64,000 bases of DNA from Noviherbaspirillum saxi (lineage in GTDB: Bacteria; Pseudomonadota; Gammaproteobacteria; Burkholderiales; Burkholderiaceae_D). Below, in pieces: positions 19,537-29,791 of this stretch (position 1 is the first letter of the stretch; each line of letters starts with the position of its first letter). The stretch is taken from assembly GCF_003591035.1 (NCBI RefSeq), contig NZ_QYUO01000001.1:2480001-2544000 (forward strand), read 5' to 3'. The notes beneath the pieces were generated by a model. It worked only from the letters and a program-made list of their open reading frames with translations. It did not search any database and was not told the origin of the DNA. The position numbers and the translations under genes were made by a program.

Positions 19537-22371
19537 TTACAGCGTACGAGCCACTTCCTGTACTTCGAACACTTCCAGCTGATCGCCTTCCTGGATGTCG
19601 TTGAAGTTTTTCAGCGACAAACCGCATTCGAAGCCGGCTTTGACTTCCTTCACATCGTCCTTGAAACGCTTGAGCGAGTCCAGTTCGCCAGTCCACACGA
19701 CCACGTTGTTGCGCAACAGTCGTACTGACGAGCCGCGCTTGACCAAGCCGTCGAGTACGTAGCAACCGGCAATGGAGCCGACTTTGCTGACGTGGAACAC
19801 TTGGCGAATTTCGACCATGCCCAGTGACTGTTCGCGCTTTTCGGGCGCCAGCATGCCGGACATGGCGGCCTTGATTTCGTCCACCGCATCGTAAATGATG
19901 TTGTAGTAGCGAATGTCAATACCGCTGGACTCTGCCAGCTTGCGTGCAGATGCGTCTGCGCGGGTGTTGAAGCCGATAATGACTGCCTTCGATGCCACGG
20001 CAAGATTGACGTCCGATTCGCTGATACCGCCGACCGCTGCGTGCACAATCTGCACCCGCACTTCGTTGGTCGATAGTTTTTGCATCGCATGCACGATCGC
20101 TTCTTGCGAACCTTGCACATCGGTCTTGATGATCAAAGGCAGATTCTTGACTTCGCCTTCGGCCATCTGCTCGAACATGTTTTCCAGCTTGGCGGCTTGC
20201 TGCTTGGCCAGCTTGACGTCACGGAATTTGCCCTGGCGGAACAATGCAATTTCGCGTGCCTTGCGCTCGTCGGCCATGACCATGACTTCTTCGCCGGCTG
20301 CCGGCACTTCGGTCAAACCTTGAATCTCGACGGGAATCGACGGTCCGGCATCATTGATGGTCTTCCCATTTTCATCCAGCATCGCACGTACGCGGCCATA
20401 CGATGATCCCGCAAGCACAATGTCGCCACGCTTGAGCGTGCCCGATTGCACCAGAACGGTTGCGACCGGTCCACGACCCTTGTCGAGTTTCGCTTCAATG
20501 ACCAGGCCTTTGGCGTGGGTATCAACCGGCGCCTTGAGTTCCAGCACTTCCGCCTGCAAGAGTACGTTCTCCAGCAATTCGTCAATGCCTTGGCCAGTCT
20601 TGGCGGACACGGGAATGAATGGCGATTCGCCGCCATACGCTTCCGGCACCACTTGTTCGGCAACCAGTTCCTGCGTCACACGTTCGGTATTGGCACCCTG
20701 CTTGTCGATCTTGTTGATGGCAACCACGATAGGCACACCGGCAGCCTTCGCGTGAGCGATCGCTTCCTTGGTTTGCGGCATCACGCCATCGTCGGCTGCC
20801 ACGACCAGGATGACGATGTCGGTCGCTTTCGCGCCGCGGGCACGCATCGCGGTAAACGCTTCGTGGCCCGGCGTATCGAGGAAGGTAATGATGCCGCGCG
20901 GTGTTTCCACATGGTACGCACCAATATGCTGTGTAATACCACCCGCTTCGCCTGCCGCAACCTTGGCACGGCGAATCGAATCGAGCAAGGATGTCTTGCC
21001 GTGGTCGACGTGGCCCATCACGGTCACTACCGGTGCACGCGGCAACGCATCTGCGTCGTTATGCGTACCGGCCTCTTCCAGCAATGCTTCGGGATCGTCA
21101 AGCTTGGCGGCATATGCCTTGTGTCCCATTTCTTCGACCAGAATCATTGCTGTTTCCTGGTCAAGCACCTGATTGATGGTAACCATCTGGCCCAGCTTCA
21201 TCATGTGCTTGATAACTTCCGAAGCCTTGACCGCCATCTTGTGCGCCAGTTCGGCGACAGTGATTGTTTCGGGCACGTGCACGTCCCTGACAACTGCTTC
21301 GGTCGGCGCCTGGAAATTGGATTCGTGACGGTCATCGCCATGCGAGGAGCGGCGTCCCTTCGGGCCACCACGCCAGCCGTCACGGCCACCCGGCGCTGTC
21401 GTTGCCGGGCCGCCGCGGGTCTTGATGCCTCCACCACGTTTCTTGGCGGCGTCATCCTGCCACGTTGACGACACATTGGCAGACTTGATTGACTTCTTGT
21501 CGCCGACTGCAGGCTTCTTGTCGTCCTTCTTTTCGCCAGGCTTCTTGTCCGCCGGCTTATGCAATGTGCCTTCGGCTGCTTTAGCAACTGGAGCCGGAGC
21601 AGGCGCAGGTTCCGGCGCCTTCACCACGCGGCGTGGCTGGCTCATCATCGCCTTGATCTGCGCCACTTCGTCGGCTACCGCCTTGCGTGCGCGCTCGGTC
21701 GCTGCCGCACGCTCAGCCGCGTCCTTGGCCTCCTGCTGCTGCGCCTTCTTCTTGGCTTCTTCATCGGCCGCACGCTTCTTTTCCTCGGCCACGGTCAGAT
21801 CCACCTTTGCGGCCTGGGCTGCCTGTTCCGCAGCCGCCTTGGCGGCCTCAGCCTTTTCAGCCTCTTCCACTTCACGCATGGCTTTGGCTTGCGCTTCCTT
21901 TTCAGCTTCAAGCTTGGCAAGGCGCTCCTGCTTTTCGCGCAATTCCTCTTCCTGCCGTGCAATCAGTTCAGCTTGGCGGCGCGCTTCTTCGGCACGACGG
22001 GCGATCTCAGCCTCGTCGACGACCGGAGCGGCCTGCGCCTGTGCCGGTGCCTCATCGGCTACGGGCTCATCACGCTTGATGAAGGTGCGCTTCTTGCGGA
22101 CTTCTACCTGAATCGTGCGCGACTTTCCTGTGGCGTCGGCCTGCTTGATTTCTGTAGTTTCCTTGCGGGTCAGCGTGATCTTCTTTTTATCGCCTTCCGG
22201 CAATGCACCATGCGAACGGCGCAAATGGTTCAAGAGCTTGTCCTTGTCTTCTTTGGACAAGTCATCGGACGCCGAACTTTTTTCGACGCCGGCAGCGCGC
22301 AGTTGCGTTAAAAGCAGGTCTGCAGGCATCTTCAGTTCGGTGGCAAATTGGGCTACGTTGTTACTCGCCAT
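19537..22371 (-). CDS. infB: Translation initiation factor IF-2
   Basis: A 944-residue GTPase that brings initiator tRNA to the 30S subunit. An IF2_N domain ([19 protein letters not shown]) is followed by about 300 residues of charged Ala/Lys/Glu-rich sequence with coiled-coil character. A second IF2_N-like segment follows ([15 protein letters not shown]). The G domain has G1 [13 protein letters not shown]3 DTPGHEAF, G4 NKID and G5 SAKTG. The C-terminal domains include the initiator-tRNA-binding C2 region. GAGGA precedes the start. It is 50 bases downstream of nusA. Confidence 0.99.
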   Translation of the reverse strand: MASNNVAQFATELKMPADLLLTQLRAAGVEKSSASDDLSKEDKDKLLNHLRRSHGALPEGDKKKITLTRKETTEIKQADATGKSRTIQVEVRKKRTFIKRDEPVADEAPAQAQAAPVVDEAEIARRAEEARRQAELIARQEEELREKQERLAKLEAEKEAQAKAMREVEEAEKAEAAKAAAEQAAQAAKVDLTVAEEKKRAADEEAKKKAQQQEAKDAAERAAATERARKAVADEVAQIKAMMSQPRRVVKAPEPAPAPAPVAKAAEGTLHKPADKKPGEKKDDKKPAVGDKKSIKSANVSSTWQDDAAKKRGGGIKTRGGPATTAPGGRDGWRGGPKGRRSSHGDDRHESNFQAPTEAVVRDVHVPETITVAELAHKMAVKASEVIKHMMKLGQMVTINQVLDQETAMILVEEMGHKAYAAKLDDPEALLEEAGTHNDADALPRAPVVTVMGHVDHGKTSLLDSIRRAKVAAGEAGGITQHIGAYHVETPRGIITFLDTPGHEAFTAMRARGAKATDIVILVVAADDGVMPQTKEAIAHAKAAGVPIVVAINKIDKQGANTERVTQELVAEQVVPEAYGGESPFIPVSAKTGQGIDELLENVLLQAEVLELKAPVDTHAKGLVIEAKLDKGRGPVATVLVQSGTLKRGDIVLAGSSYGRVRAMLDENGKTINDAGPSIPVEIQGLTEVPAAGEEVMVMADERKAREIALFRQGKFRDVKLAKQQAAKLENMFEQMAEGEVKNLPLIIKTDVQGSQEAIVHAMQKLSTNEVRVQIVHAAVGGISESDVNLAVASKAVIIGFNTRADASARKLAESSGIDIRYYNIIYDAVDEIKAAMSGMLAPEKREQSLGMVEIRQVFHVSKVGSIAGCYVLDGLVKRGSSVRLLRNNVVVWTGELDSLKRFKDDVKEVKAGFECGLSLKNFNDIQEGDQLEVFEVQEVARTL

Positions 22372-22421
22372 TCAGTCCTCTTTTCTATGTGGCACGACAG
22401 ATGATATTGGAGCGTTCGCGA

Positions 22422-23981
22422 TCATTTAGCTTCTGCCAGCTCCCGCGCTTTGGCTTGCAACGCCCGTGCACGATCGTCGTACTTGGCGTCGATCAGGCGC
22501 ATCTCATCATCGGTCACATCTTCAAATTGGTTTTCAATCAGTTGACGCGCACGCTCGACCGGTAAAGCGAGAATCGAGCCAAACTCGTCATAAGCAAGGC
22601 CGGCAAAGGCATCGAGCGTCTTGATACCAGCCAAGCCCAGCTTGCCAGCCGTGAGGCGGTCGATCCCTTCCAGATTGGCCAGGGTGTCGTCCATGCCTTC
22701 CAGACCTTCTTCCGAAGCAATTGCCTCTGTCACCAGCGCGTCGCGGGCGCGATTGCGCAATTCATTGACGGTGTCTTCGTCGAATGCCTCGATGTCCAGC
22801 ATTTCAGTGATCGGCACGTAGGCGATTTCTTCCAGGCTGGAAAATCCTTCGTCGACAAGAATATCGGCCACTTCCTGGTCGACATCGAGCTTTTCCATGA
22901 ACAGCGTACGAATCGCCGCAGTTTCGGTAGCCGACTTGTCAGCCGATTCCTCGGCAGTCATGATATTGATCTGCCAGCCGGTCAGCTCTGATGCAAGACG
23001 GACATTCTGGCCGCCACGGCCAATGGCGATCGCAAGATTTTCCTCATCGACCACGACGTCCATGGCGTGTTTTTCCTCATCGACAACGATCGAAGACACG
23101 TTCGCCGGAGCAAGAGCTCCAATCACAAATTGTGCCGGATCTTCGGACCACAACACGATGTCGACGCGCTCGCCGCCCAGTTCGCCGGTGACGGCCTGAA
23201 CACGTGAGCCGCGCATACCGACACAGGTGCCGATAGGATCGATGCGCTTGTCGTTTGTGAATACTGCTATCTTTGCGCGCACGCCAGGGTCACGGGCTGC
23301 CGACTTAATGACCAGCAATCCTTGTTCGATTTCCGGAACTTCAAGTTCGAACAATTTCATGATGAATTCCGGCGCAGTGCGCGACAGAATGACTTGCGGT
23401 CCGCGTGCATTGCGATCGATACGCAGAATGAAGGCGCGCACACGGTCGCCGATTCGCAGGTTTTCCTTGGGAATCATCTGGTCGCGCGGCAGGCGAGCTT
23501 CGATTTTTCCCGACTCGACGATGGCATCGCCACGTTCCATGCGTTTGATCGTGCCGGTAACGAGCGCATCGCCGCGCTCGAGGAAGTCGGCAAGAATCTG
23601 CTCGCGTTCGGCGTCGCGTATACGCTGCAGCACTACCTGTTTGGTGTCTTGCGCAAAGCGACGTCCGAAATCCACCGACTCGATCGGCTCTTCGATGTAG
23701 TCGTCGATTTCGATATCGGCAATCTGCTCTTTCGCCTCGAAGTGCAACACTTCCTGATCAGGCAATTGCAGGCCTGCCTCGTCAGGCACGACGTGCCAGC
23801 GGCGGAAAGATTCGAACTCGCCGGTATCACGGTCAATCGAGACCCGCACATCCACTTCGCCGTCGTAGCGTTTCTTGGTCGCTTGTGCGAGCGCATGCTC
23901 CAGCGCCCCGAAGACGATTTCCTTATCGACATTTTTTTCACGCGCCAGCGCATCGACCAACAACAATACTTCGCGACTCAT
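22422..23981 (-). CDS. nusA: Transcription termination/antitermination factor NusA
   Basis: 519 residues. The order is the RNA-polymerase-binding N-domain ([22 protein letters not shown]), an S1 domain ([16 protein letters not shown]), two KH domains (including [24 protein letters not shown] and [19 protein letters not shown]), then two helix-hairpin-helix acidic repeats at the C-terminus, giving the longer proteobacterial form. The start codon overlaps the rimP stop (ATGA), so translation is coupled. AGGAG lies nine bases before the ATG. NusA is known in other proteobacteria to repress its own operon; see the leader terminator. Confidence 0.99.
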   Translation of the reverse strand: MSREVLLLVDALAREKNVDKEIVFGALEHALAQATKKRYDGEVDVRVSIDRDTGEFESFRRWHVVPDEAGLQLPDQEVLHFEAKEQIADIEIDDYIEEPIESVDFGRRFAQDTKQVVLQRIRDAEREQILADFLERGDALVTGTIKRMERGDAIVESGKIEARLPRDQMIPKENLRIGDRVRAFILRIDRNARGPQVILSRTAPEFIMKLFELEVPEIEQGLLVIKSAARDPGVRAKIAVFTNDKRIDPIGTCVGMRGSRVQAVTGELGGERVDIVLWSEDPAQFVIGALAPANVSSIVVDEEKHAMDVVVDEENLAIAIGRGGQNVRLASELTGWQINIMTAEESADKSATETAAIRTLFMEKLDVDQEVADILVDEGFSSLEEIAYVPITEMLDIEAFDEDTVNELRNRARDALVTEAIASEEGLEGMDDTLANLEGIDRLTAGKLGLAGIKTLDAFAGLAYDEFGSILALPVERARQLIENQFEDVTDDEMRLIDAKYDDRARALQAKARELAEAK

Positions 23982-24463
23982 GCTTTGCGACTCCTAAAGT
24001 CCACTTTTGGCACCAAACGTGCCTTGTCCACATCGGCGATAACAAATTCCAGTATCGCCGGCCCATCTTTTCCTTCGAATTCCAATTTCAGCTTGTCGCC
24101 TTCCGGCTCATGCAAGATGCCCTGGAACGACTTGCGGTTGGCCGCGCCCGGCATGGGCATGCGCAACTTGACCAGCGCTTCCTGCCCGGCGAAGCGGGCA
24201 TAGTCCGCCACTTTTTTCAGTGGCCGATCCAGGCCGGGCGACGAAATCTCAAGCCGCTCATAATGTGCGTTTTCAACCGTCAGTACGTGAGACAGTTGAT
24301 GACTGACCTTTTCGCAGTCCTCGACCGTGATACTGCCCCTGTCCGCCTCTTCAGGCGGAAAGTCAATGTAGACACGCAGCAGGCCATGCGCCGCCTGTTC
24401 AAGGTCGACCAATTCATAGCCCATTCCTGATACGGTTTTTTCAACCAGCTCCAGCAACCGCAA
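23978..24463 (-). CDS. rimP: Ribosome maturation factor RimP
   Basis: 161 residues, required for 30S assembly. The sequence [20 protein letters not shown], then [10 protein letters not shown] and the segment [13 protein letters not shown] identify the family. The start is taken as TTG at 24463, with GGAG six bases upstream. A frame open to an ATG at 24535 would add 24 hydrophobic residues foreign to RimP, and that ATG lies inside a terminator hairpin followed by ten Ts. The stop overlaps the nusA start. Confidence 0.95.
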   Translation of the reverse strand: MRLLELVEKTVSGMGYELVDLEQAAHGLLRVYIDFPPEEADRGSITVEDCEKVSHQLSHVLTVENAHYERLEISSPGLDRPLKKVADYARFAGQEALVKLRMPMPGAANRKSFQGILHEPEGDKLKLEFEGKDGPAILEFVIADVDKARLVPKVDFRSRKA

Positions 24464-24480
24464 ACCCGTTCTCCATAAAG

Positions 24481-24496
24481 GCAGGCATATGCCTGC
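24481..24496 (-). promoter_or_regulatory. Perfect palindrome in rimP leader
   Basis: GCAGGCATATGCCTGC is a perfect 16-base inverted repeat, 17 bases before the proposed rimP start and just upstream of its ribosome-binding site. As RNA it could fold into a hairpin that affects initiation. The role is inferred. Confidence 0.45.
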
Positions 24497-24518
24497 AATA
24501 CTGCGCAATCTGTTCAAC

Positions 24519-24543
24519 AAAAAAAAAATGGGCATGTGCCCAT
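24519..24543 (-). terminator. Leader terminator upstream of rimP-nusA-infB
   Basis: On the minus strand ATGGGCA and TGCCCAT form a seven-base-pair stem with a two-base loop, directly followed by a run of ten Ts. It sits between the promoter at 24624-24652 and rimP. A second small stem (CGCCG/CGGCG, 24559-24575) precedes it. The arrangement is that of an attenuator: polymerase must read through to express nusA and infB. Confidence 0.75.
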
Positions 24544-24623
24544 CTCTTTTTATTGCTTCGCCGCTTTAGACGGCGCTCCCAATACAAACGCGCGCTTGCA
24601 GCCGCGCCTTTGTTAACTCTCTA

Positions 24624-24652
24624 ATTATAAACAATTATTTAGTGCATCGCAA
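24624..24652 (-). promoter_or_regulatory. Sigma-70 promoter of rimP-nusA-infB
   Basis: TTGCGA (-35, 24652-24647) and TATAAT (-10, 24629-24624) on the minus strand are spaced by exactly 17 bases. Transcription would begin near 24617, giving a leader of about 150 bases before the TTG start of rimP. Confidence 0.7.
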
Positions 24653-24659
24653 CGACAAA

Positions 24660-24687
24660 GCCGCTTTGCACTCAGGCGCAAAGCGGC
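24660..24687 (-). terminator. Stem-loop after rluB
   Basis: GCCGCTTTGC and GCAAAGCGGC form a perfect ten-base-pair stem with an eight-base loop, followed on the minus strand by TTTGTCGTT. It closes the scpB-rluB transcript just before the rimP promoter. Confidence 0.6.
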
Positions 24688-24743
24688 ACGTCCATCGGCA
24701 ATTTCACCTATTTACGCACGCTGCCGCTATCTCGAAGCGACAG

Positions 24744-26330
24744 TTAGCCGCGGGAACGTCGACGCGGCATTCCATGCGTCGGAGATACACCCCGCCCGAA
24801 CCCGGCGCCGCCTCTCCGTTGTTGACCAGCGTCAGGGAAACCGAGTGCCGTCTGCAACGGGTCCGGCTGCCTGCTTCGCGTCTGTCCCTGTTGCTGTTGT
24901 CCACGCGAATTACCACGGCCCTGCTGAGGCTGCCCGCGCTTACCAAAGAAGTTCTTTTCCGGAACATTTCCATTACGCTCACCACGTGGTTTGCCTGTCG
25001 GCGCCGGAGCAGCAGCCTTCTCCAGGCCACTGGCACTCATCAGGCTGCGTACTGCGTTCTCGTCCAATTCATCCCAGCGTCCACGTTTAAGTCCGCTAGG
25101 CAGCGTCATTGCTCCGTAGCGCGTGCGGATCAAGCGCGACACGGTCAGCCCGATTGCTTCAAACATGCGCCGGACTTCGCGGTTTCGGCCTTCACCGATC
25201 GTTACGCGATACCATCGATTGACACCCTCGCCGCCGCCATCCGCAATCTTGGAAAATTGCGCCACACCATCTTCAAGTTCGATTCCGGCAAGCAGCTTTT
25301 GCCTCATTCCTTCTTCAAGCTCACCGAGTGTACGTACTGCATATTCGCGCTCGATGTTATAGCGCGGGTGCATCAGGCGGTTTGCGAGATCGCCCGATGT
25401 GGTGAACAGGAGTAACCCCTCGGTATTGAAGTCCAGTCGCCCGACGGCCAGCCATTTCCCCGTCTTCATGGTCGGCAGGTTATCGAATACCGACGGCCGA
25501 CCTTCCGGATCGTCATGACTGACAATTTCCCCGGCAGGCTTGTGGTAAATAAGAACCCGAGGAGGACGCTTGCTGATTTTGCGCTGAATCAGCTTGCCAT
25601 TGATACGTACCTGATCCGTGGGAAGAATCCGTTGGCCGATGTGGGCCGGTTCGCCATTCACCGAGACACGGCCTGCAATGATCAGTTCTTCCATGTCGCG
25701 GCGCGAACCGAGTCCGGCTTCCGCGAGCACTTTGTGCAGTTTCGGCGCGTCGTCTTCTGCAGTCAGATCGCGACGCACATTCTTGCCGGGCATTTGTCCT
25801 TTATCACGTCGGCCACCGCTGCCCTGCGCACCGGGATTGACCGAGACATCGAATGCGCCCGACGTCACCAGCGTGAATATGTCGTCGGCACCACTACCGT
25901 TTCGGGTCTTTGCCTGTGGCGCCTTTCCGCCGGAATTTCGCTTATTGTTCGCAGGCCTGGATTTTGGAGCGCCAGTATCTGCCGGTCCGTCTTCACGCTT
26001 GCGGGTATTGCGACGTGGCCGCTGCGCCTTGTCTGCCTCAGAAGCTGGCGCAGCGCTGGCTGGATCAACACTTGGCTGGACAACGACATTGTCTTGCGAT
26101 ACCGAAGCATCCGCGCTTTCGTTGTCGGCCTGCTTCGGCGCACGCGTGCGCCTCAGGCTGCGAGGGCCGCGAACACCGCGCTTGACAGGCTTTTTCTTGC
26201 CTTCATCGACAGTGCCACCGCCGACAGCGGTGTCAACCTGCGACATGCCAGATACTTCTCCTGCGTCAGAACGGTTGTCGGCATTTGCAGCGACAAGCGC
26301 CGATTCATTATTGGGGGAAGGCAGATTCAT
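24744..26330 (-). CDS. rluB: 23S rRNA pseudouridine(2605) synthase RluB with long disordered ends
   Basis: 528 residues. The S4 RNA-binding domain starts near residue 196 ([19 protein letters not shown]). The catalytic core has [14 protein letters not shown] with the essential Asp, and [14 protein letters not shown]. The first 195 residues are polar, Lys/Arg/Ala-rich and probably disordered, as is the Gln/Arg/Gly-rich C-terminal tail; both are much longer than in the roughly 290-residue E. coli enzyme. The ATG at 26330 overlaps the end of scpB by 23 bases. A longer frame to 26435 lies wholly inside scpB. Confidence 0.93.
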   Translation of the reverse strand: MNLPSPNNESALVAANADNRSDAGEVSGMSQVDTAVGGGTVDEGKKKPVKRGVRGPRSLRRTRAPKQADNESADASVSQDNVVVQPSVDPASAAPASEADKAQRPRRNTRKREDGPADTGAPKSRPANNKRNSGGKAPQAKTRNGSGADDIFTLVTSGAFDVSVNPGAQGSGGRRDKGQMPGKNVRRDLTAEDDAPKLHKVLAEAGLGSRRDMEELIIAGRVSVNGEPAHIGQRILPTDQVRINGKLIQRKISKRPPRVLIYHKPAGEIVSHDDPEGRPSVFDNLPTMKTGKWLAVGRLDFNTEGLLLFTTSGDLANRLMHPRYNIEREYAVRTLGELEEGMRQKLLAGIELEDGVAQFSKIADGGGEGVNRWYRVTIGEGRNREVRRMFEAIGLTVSRLIRTRYGAMTLPSGLKRGRWDELDENAVRSLMSASGLEKAAAPAPTGKPRGERNGNVPEKNFFGKRGQPQQGRGNSRGQQQQGQTRSRQPDPLQTALGFPDAGQQRRGGAGFGRGVSPTHGMPRRRSRG

Positions 26331-27186
26331 CGTTCGATTCTTTGTTTTGCTGGCTTGGCGTTGCGTCATCCTGTATTTCCGCAACAGGTGCGGCGTCAGG
26401 TGAAGAAATTCCGGCGCTTGCGATTGACGCTGCATCTTGCGATGTCGGCGTTACCGTATCCGGGTCGTTTTGGGAGCCGATGTGCCGCATTGGATCGAAC
26501 ACGGACTCGGTAGTACCTGCCTCCTCGGCAGCGGCCGAAGCATGCGCATAGTCTTGTTGTTCAGCCACTTCCGTCGGCACCGGATCAAGCGTCGCCTGCA
26601 TTTCGCCTTGCAATGCCTGCATTTCAGGAAGCATGCCGCCTTGCATTTCTTCTTTCGTCACTTGCTGTAGCGGAGGTAGCTGATCCAGCGAAGTCAACCC
26701 AAGGTCATCCAAAAACTGCTTGGTTGTGGCGAACAGCGCGGGCCTCCCAGGAACATCCCTGTGACCAATGGATTCGATCCAACCTCGGTCTTCGAGCATC
26801 TTGATCGTCTGGGAGTTCACTGTGACGCCGCGGATTTCTTCGATATCTCCGCGCGTTACCGGCTGGCGGTAGGCGATGATTGCGAGCGTTTCGAGTGTGG
26901 CCCTGGTGTATTTCGGGGGTTTTTCCGGATTGAGCCGCTCAAGATATTTCTTCATTTCCGGCCGGCTTTGGAAACGCCACCCGGTGGAAAGACTGACAAT
27001 TTCAATACCTTTATCGGCCCAGTCGACGCGCAGCTCCTCGAGCATCGCCTTGATGGTATCCGCACCCACTTCTTCATGACCCTCGCCATTTTCCGCATAG
27101 AGCTTTTTCATGTCATTGATTGACAATGGCTCATGGGCGCAAAGTAACGCGGTTTCGAGGACTTTCTTCGCCTCAAGAGTATTCAT
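26308..27186 (-). CDS. scpB: Segregation and condensation protein B
   Basis: 292 residues. It is the partner of the SMC-ScpA complex in chromosome organisation. Two winged-helix domains occupy the first 180 residues ([20 protein letters not shown], then [23 protein letters not shown] and [12 protein letters not shown]). The remaining 110 residues are acidic, polar and probably disordered. It is followed with overlap by rluB, a common pairing. scpA is not in this window. Confidence 0.95.
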   Translation of the reverse strand: MNTLEAKKVLETALLCAHEPLSINDMKKLYAENGEGHEEVGADTIKAMLEELRVDWADKGIEIVSLSTGWRFQSRPEMKKYLERLNPEKPPKYTRATLETLAIIAYRQPVTRGDIEEIRGVTVNSQTIKMLEDRGWIESIGHRDVPGRPALFATTKQFLDDLGLTSLDQLPPLQQVTKEEMQGGMLPEMQALQGEMQATLDPVPTEVAEQQDYAHASAAAEEAGTTESVFDPMRHIGSQNDPDTVTPTSQDAASIASAGISSPDAAPVAEIQDDATPSQQNKESNDESAFPQ

Positions 27187-27343
27187 GTTTATTGCGTCTT
27201 GTTCTTAACTAAGAATGTGCAGAAGTTATCGTCAACGACAAACGCCACAAGACGCCGCCCGGTTAGAGAAAACCTGTTGATGCAATTCCGACGCCCGATT
27301 TATTGGAGATGTAATGAAGGCGGGAACGATAAGACTTTAAGAC

Positions 27344-27421
<78 letters not shown>

Positions 27422-27434
27422 TCTGAAGAAGAGA

Positions 27435-27463
27435 AGTATATCCTGTATCGATAGGCAACGCAA
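27435..27463 (-). promoter_or_regulatory. Promoter of the initiator tRNA
   Basis: TTGCGT and TATACT on the minus strand are separated by 17 bases; the -10 box ends 13 bases before the tRNA 5' end. This closely resembles the rimP promoter. Confidence 0.6.
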
Positions 27464-27596
27464 ATGCAATCTCCCTCGGCAGTGATACACTTGCGCTGTA
27501 TACAGGTAGATGACAAACAGATCATCTTCTGTAATCAATTGATTTGTCAGCCGGTCTGCTTTGCAGGCTTTTCATTTTTCTCGCATCCGGTCCTCT

Positions 27597-28184
27597 ATGA
27601 AATTCTGCTCAGAGTGTGCGCATCCCGTCTCGCTGGTGGTTCCACCGGACGACAATCGTCCGCGTTTTGTATGCGAACAATGCGGCACGATCCATTACCA
27701 GAATCCAAAGATGGTCATTGGCTCCCTTCCTGTGTGGGAAGAGAATGGACAGATACGCATCCTGCTATGCAAACGTGCAATCGAACCGCGTTACGGATAT
27801 TGGACGCTGCCGGCCGGTTTTATGGAAAACAACGAGACCACTACCGAAGCGGCATTACGCGAGACCTTCGAAGAAGCCGGAGCCCGGATCAAGTTGCATG
27901 GGCTGTTTTCACTGTTGAACGTGCCGCATGTGCATCAGGTCCATATGTTTTATCGCGCAACCCTGCTCGACCTTGATTACGCGGCGGGCACGGAAAGCCT
28001 AGAAGTCGCACTCTTCACCGAAGAAGAAATACCCTGGAACGACATTGCCTTCCCTACTGTCGGGCACACGTTGAAGTCCTTCTTTGCGGATCTAGCGAGA
28101 ATTCAAAAAGAAGGCGGCAGCTATGCGCTACATACCCAGGACATCCGCAAGCCCATGCGGCATACCGAGTCTCCGCAAGCATAG
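27597..28184 (+). CDS. NUDIX hydrolase with zinc ribbon
   Basis: 195 residues. An N-terminal zinc ribbon with two Cys pairs (CSEC and CEQC) precedes a NUDIX domain. The NUDIX box is complete, from GFMENNETTTEAALRE to TFEEAGA, with the metal-binding REXXEE pattern as RETFEE. The family with this ribbon (NudC/YjaD-like relatives and ADP-ribose pyrophosphatases) hydrolyses nucleoside diphosphates linked to another group; the substrate is undetermined. ATG at 27597 is preferred over an upstream TTG because it begins right before the ribbon. It is a single-gene unit. Confidence 0.92.
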   Translation: MKFCSECAHPVSLVVPPDDNRPRFVCEQCGTIHYQNPKMVIGSLPVWEENGQIRILLCKRAIEPRYGYWTLPAGFMENNETTTEAALRETFEEAGARIKLHGLFSLLNVPHVHQVHMFYRATLLDLDYAAGTESLEVALFTEEEIPWNDIAFPTVGHTLKSFFADLARIQKEGGSYALHTQDIRKPMRHTESPQA

Positions 28185-28285
28185 ATCGATTCGTCTTGTA
28201 GCGTTTGCCGGTTTCGCCGTGAGGCTAAGCAATACAAGCAGGCGCATATCAATTTGCCAACCTTCCGACCTCACCGCGGCACAGT

Positions 28286-29581
28286 TCACGAGCGCCAGAA
28301 CCGCTCCATCAGGGGTTTGACGCTGGTGCCGTGAATAAAAATCGACAGCATGATGACCACCAGGGTGATCTGCGTGAGCTCGCGCGCCAGATCATATGGA
28401 AGTCCATGCTCTATTGCGTACATCAAGTAATAAAGCGATCCGATGCCGCGTACGCCAAACCATCCCGCAATGCCGCGGATTCGACGGGTTGTATTTGTTC
28501 CGATCAAGCCGATTGCCACACTGAGAGGACGCGCCACAATAAAAAGAAACACGGCGACGCTGACCGTCCTACCGTTCCATACGTCCAGGGACAGCATACC
28601 GCCGAGGAGCAGTACCAGCGTCAGTTCCGACAATCGCTCCAAATGTTCCTTGAACACGAGAGATTCCTGGCTCACCGTAGGAGGCACTTCCCTGTCGGGA
28701 CCGGCAATGGCAGATGCCGATTTCGAGGTATCGGGCTCCATTAAACCGTGACGATTTTTTGGGGTGCCCGCCAGCATTAGTTCTGTTTGACGTAATGCGA
28801 CACCGGCAAAAAATACGGCAAGAAAGCCCCAGGCTTTAAGCCAGACGGTCAAACCGTAGACCACGGCAATGAGCCCCAACCCGACCAGATCGTCCAACAC
28901 TTCATGTTTGGAATTGCCGCTCCTGAGGCGCCATCCGAGACGGGCCAGCGCAGCGCCGCTCACAACCCCGATTAGCACTGCACCTGCGGTTGCCCAAAGC
29001 ACTTCAACCACCAGCCATTGCATCGCCATAGGCCCCAAGTCATGCAGGCCCAGCAAGCCAAGACCAAGCATAACAAACGGAAACGCACTTCCATCGTTCA
29101 TGCCGGCCTCGCTTGTCAGCGTAAAGCGCAACTGATCCTGGTCGCCCGCATGACGCACCTGCACATCAGTTGCCAGCACCGGGTCGGTGGGCGCCAGAAT
29201 TGCGCCCAACAGGACGCCCGCCCCAAGCGGCAATTCAAGAATGAAATACGAGAAGGCGGCAACCAAACCCACGGTGACGGTCATCGATACCCACGCAAGA
29301 CGGATCGGCGGCCCCCACCGCTTCAGGGTCACCGGCACCGGCATCTTCACTCCAGCCGAAAACAGCGATATCAGTACTGCGATCTCGGTAAGCACCTCTA
29401 GCAGCGCGGATTGCTCCAGTGGATCAAAGTGAAAGACGTTCAGGAATGTGGGACCAAGAATAAGTCCGGCGCTGAGGTAAACGATGGCGCTTGTGAACGG
29501 TAGACGCGAAATCGTCGTGGCTGCCAGTCCGCGCGCAAGCATCAGGATGCCAATCAATACGAACCATTGTGTGTTTGTCAT
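28286..29581 (-). CDS. Cation:proton antiporter, NhaP/CPA1 type
   Basis: 431 residues with about twelve hydrophobic segments, starting WFVLIGILMLARGLAA. Residues matching the ion-translocation region are seen in GAILAPTDPVLATDVQV (the TDP motif) and in the following EAGMNDGSAFPFVMLGL segment (the ND pair). It should exchange Na+ or K+ for protons at the inner membrane. It lacks the long cytoplasmic tail of some relatives. It is divergent from the PAS-GGDEF-EAL gene. Confidence 0.9.
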   Translation of the reverse strand: MTNTQWFVLIGILMLARGLAATTISRLPFTSAIVYLSAGLILGPTFLNVFHFDPLEQSALLEVLTEIAVLISLFSAGVKMPVPVTLKRWGPPIRLAWVSMTVTVGLVAAFSYFILELPLGAGVLLGAILAPTDPVLATDVQVRHAGDQDQLRFTLTSEAGMNDGSAFPFVMLGLGLLGLHDLGPMAMQWLVVEVLWATAGAVLIGVVSGAALARLGWRLRSGNSKHEVLDDLVGLGLIAVVYGLTVWLKAWGFLAVFFAGVALRQTELMLAGTPKNRHGLMEPDTSKSASAIAGPDREVPPTVSQESLVFKEHLERLSELTLVLLLGGMLSLDVWNGRTVSVAVFLFIVARPLSVAIGLIGTNTTRRIRGIAGWFGVRGIGSLYYLMYAIEHGLPYDLARELTQITLVVIMLSIFIHGTSVKPLMERFWRS

Positions 29582-29791
29582 TCATTGCCGCCCGTTCCAT
29601 GTGCCTGCTTATATGACAACATGCCAGAAAATATAATTCTTGGAATTCAAGCCTTGACGGCTAGCCCGGCAACACGCCTCATGAAACGTTATGCCTTTAC
29701 CCAAGCTTTGCATCTTTATGGCTTTTGCCAACGAACTTACGAGCCTGAAAACAAGTCGAATTGCACTGGGGTACTTTGTCAGGCGACGGAC

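Noticed and set aside
24464..24535. Extended N-terminus for RimP from ATG 24535
   Set aside because: The ATG is part of a terminator hairpin followed by ten Ts, and the added residues are foreign to the family.
29567..29791. Extended N-terminus of the first GGDEF-EAL protein
   Set aside because: The stretch is Cys-rich and non-coding in style, starts with GTG and overlaps the divergent antiporter start.
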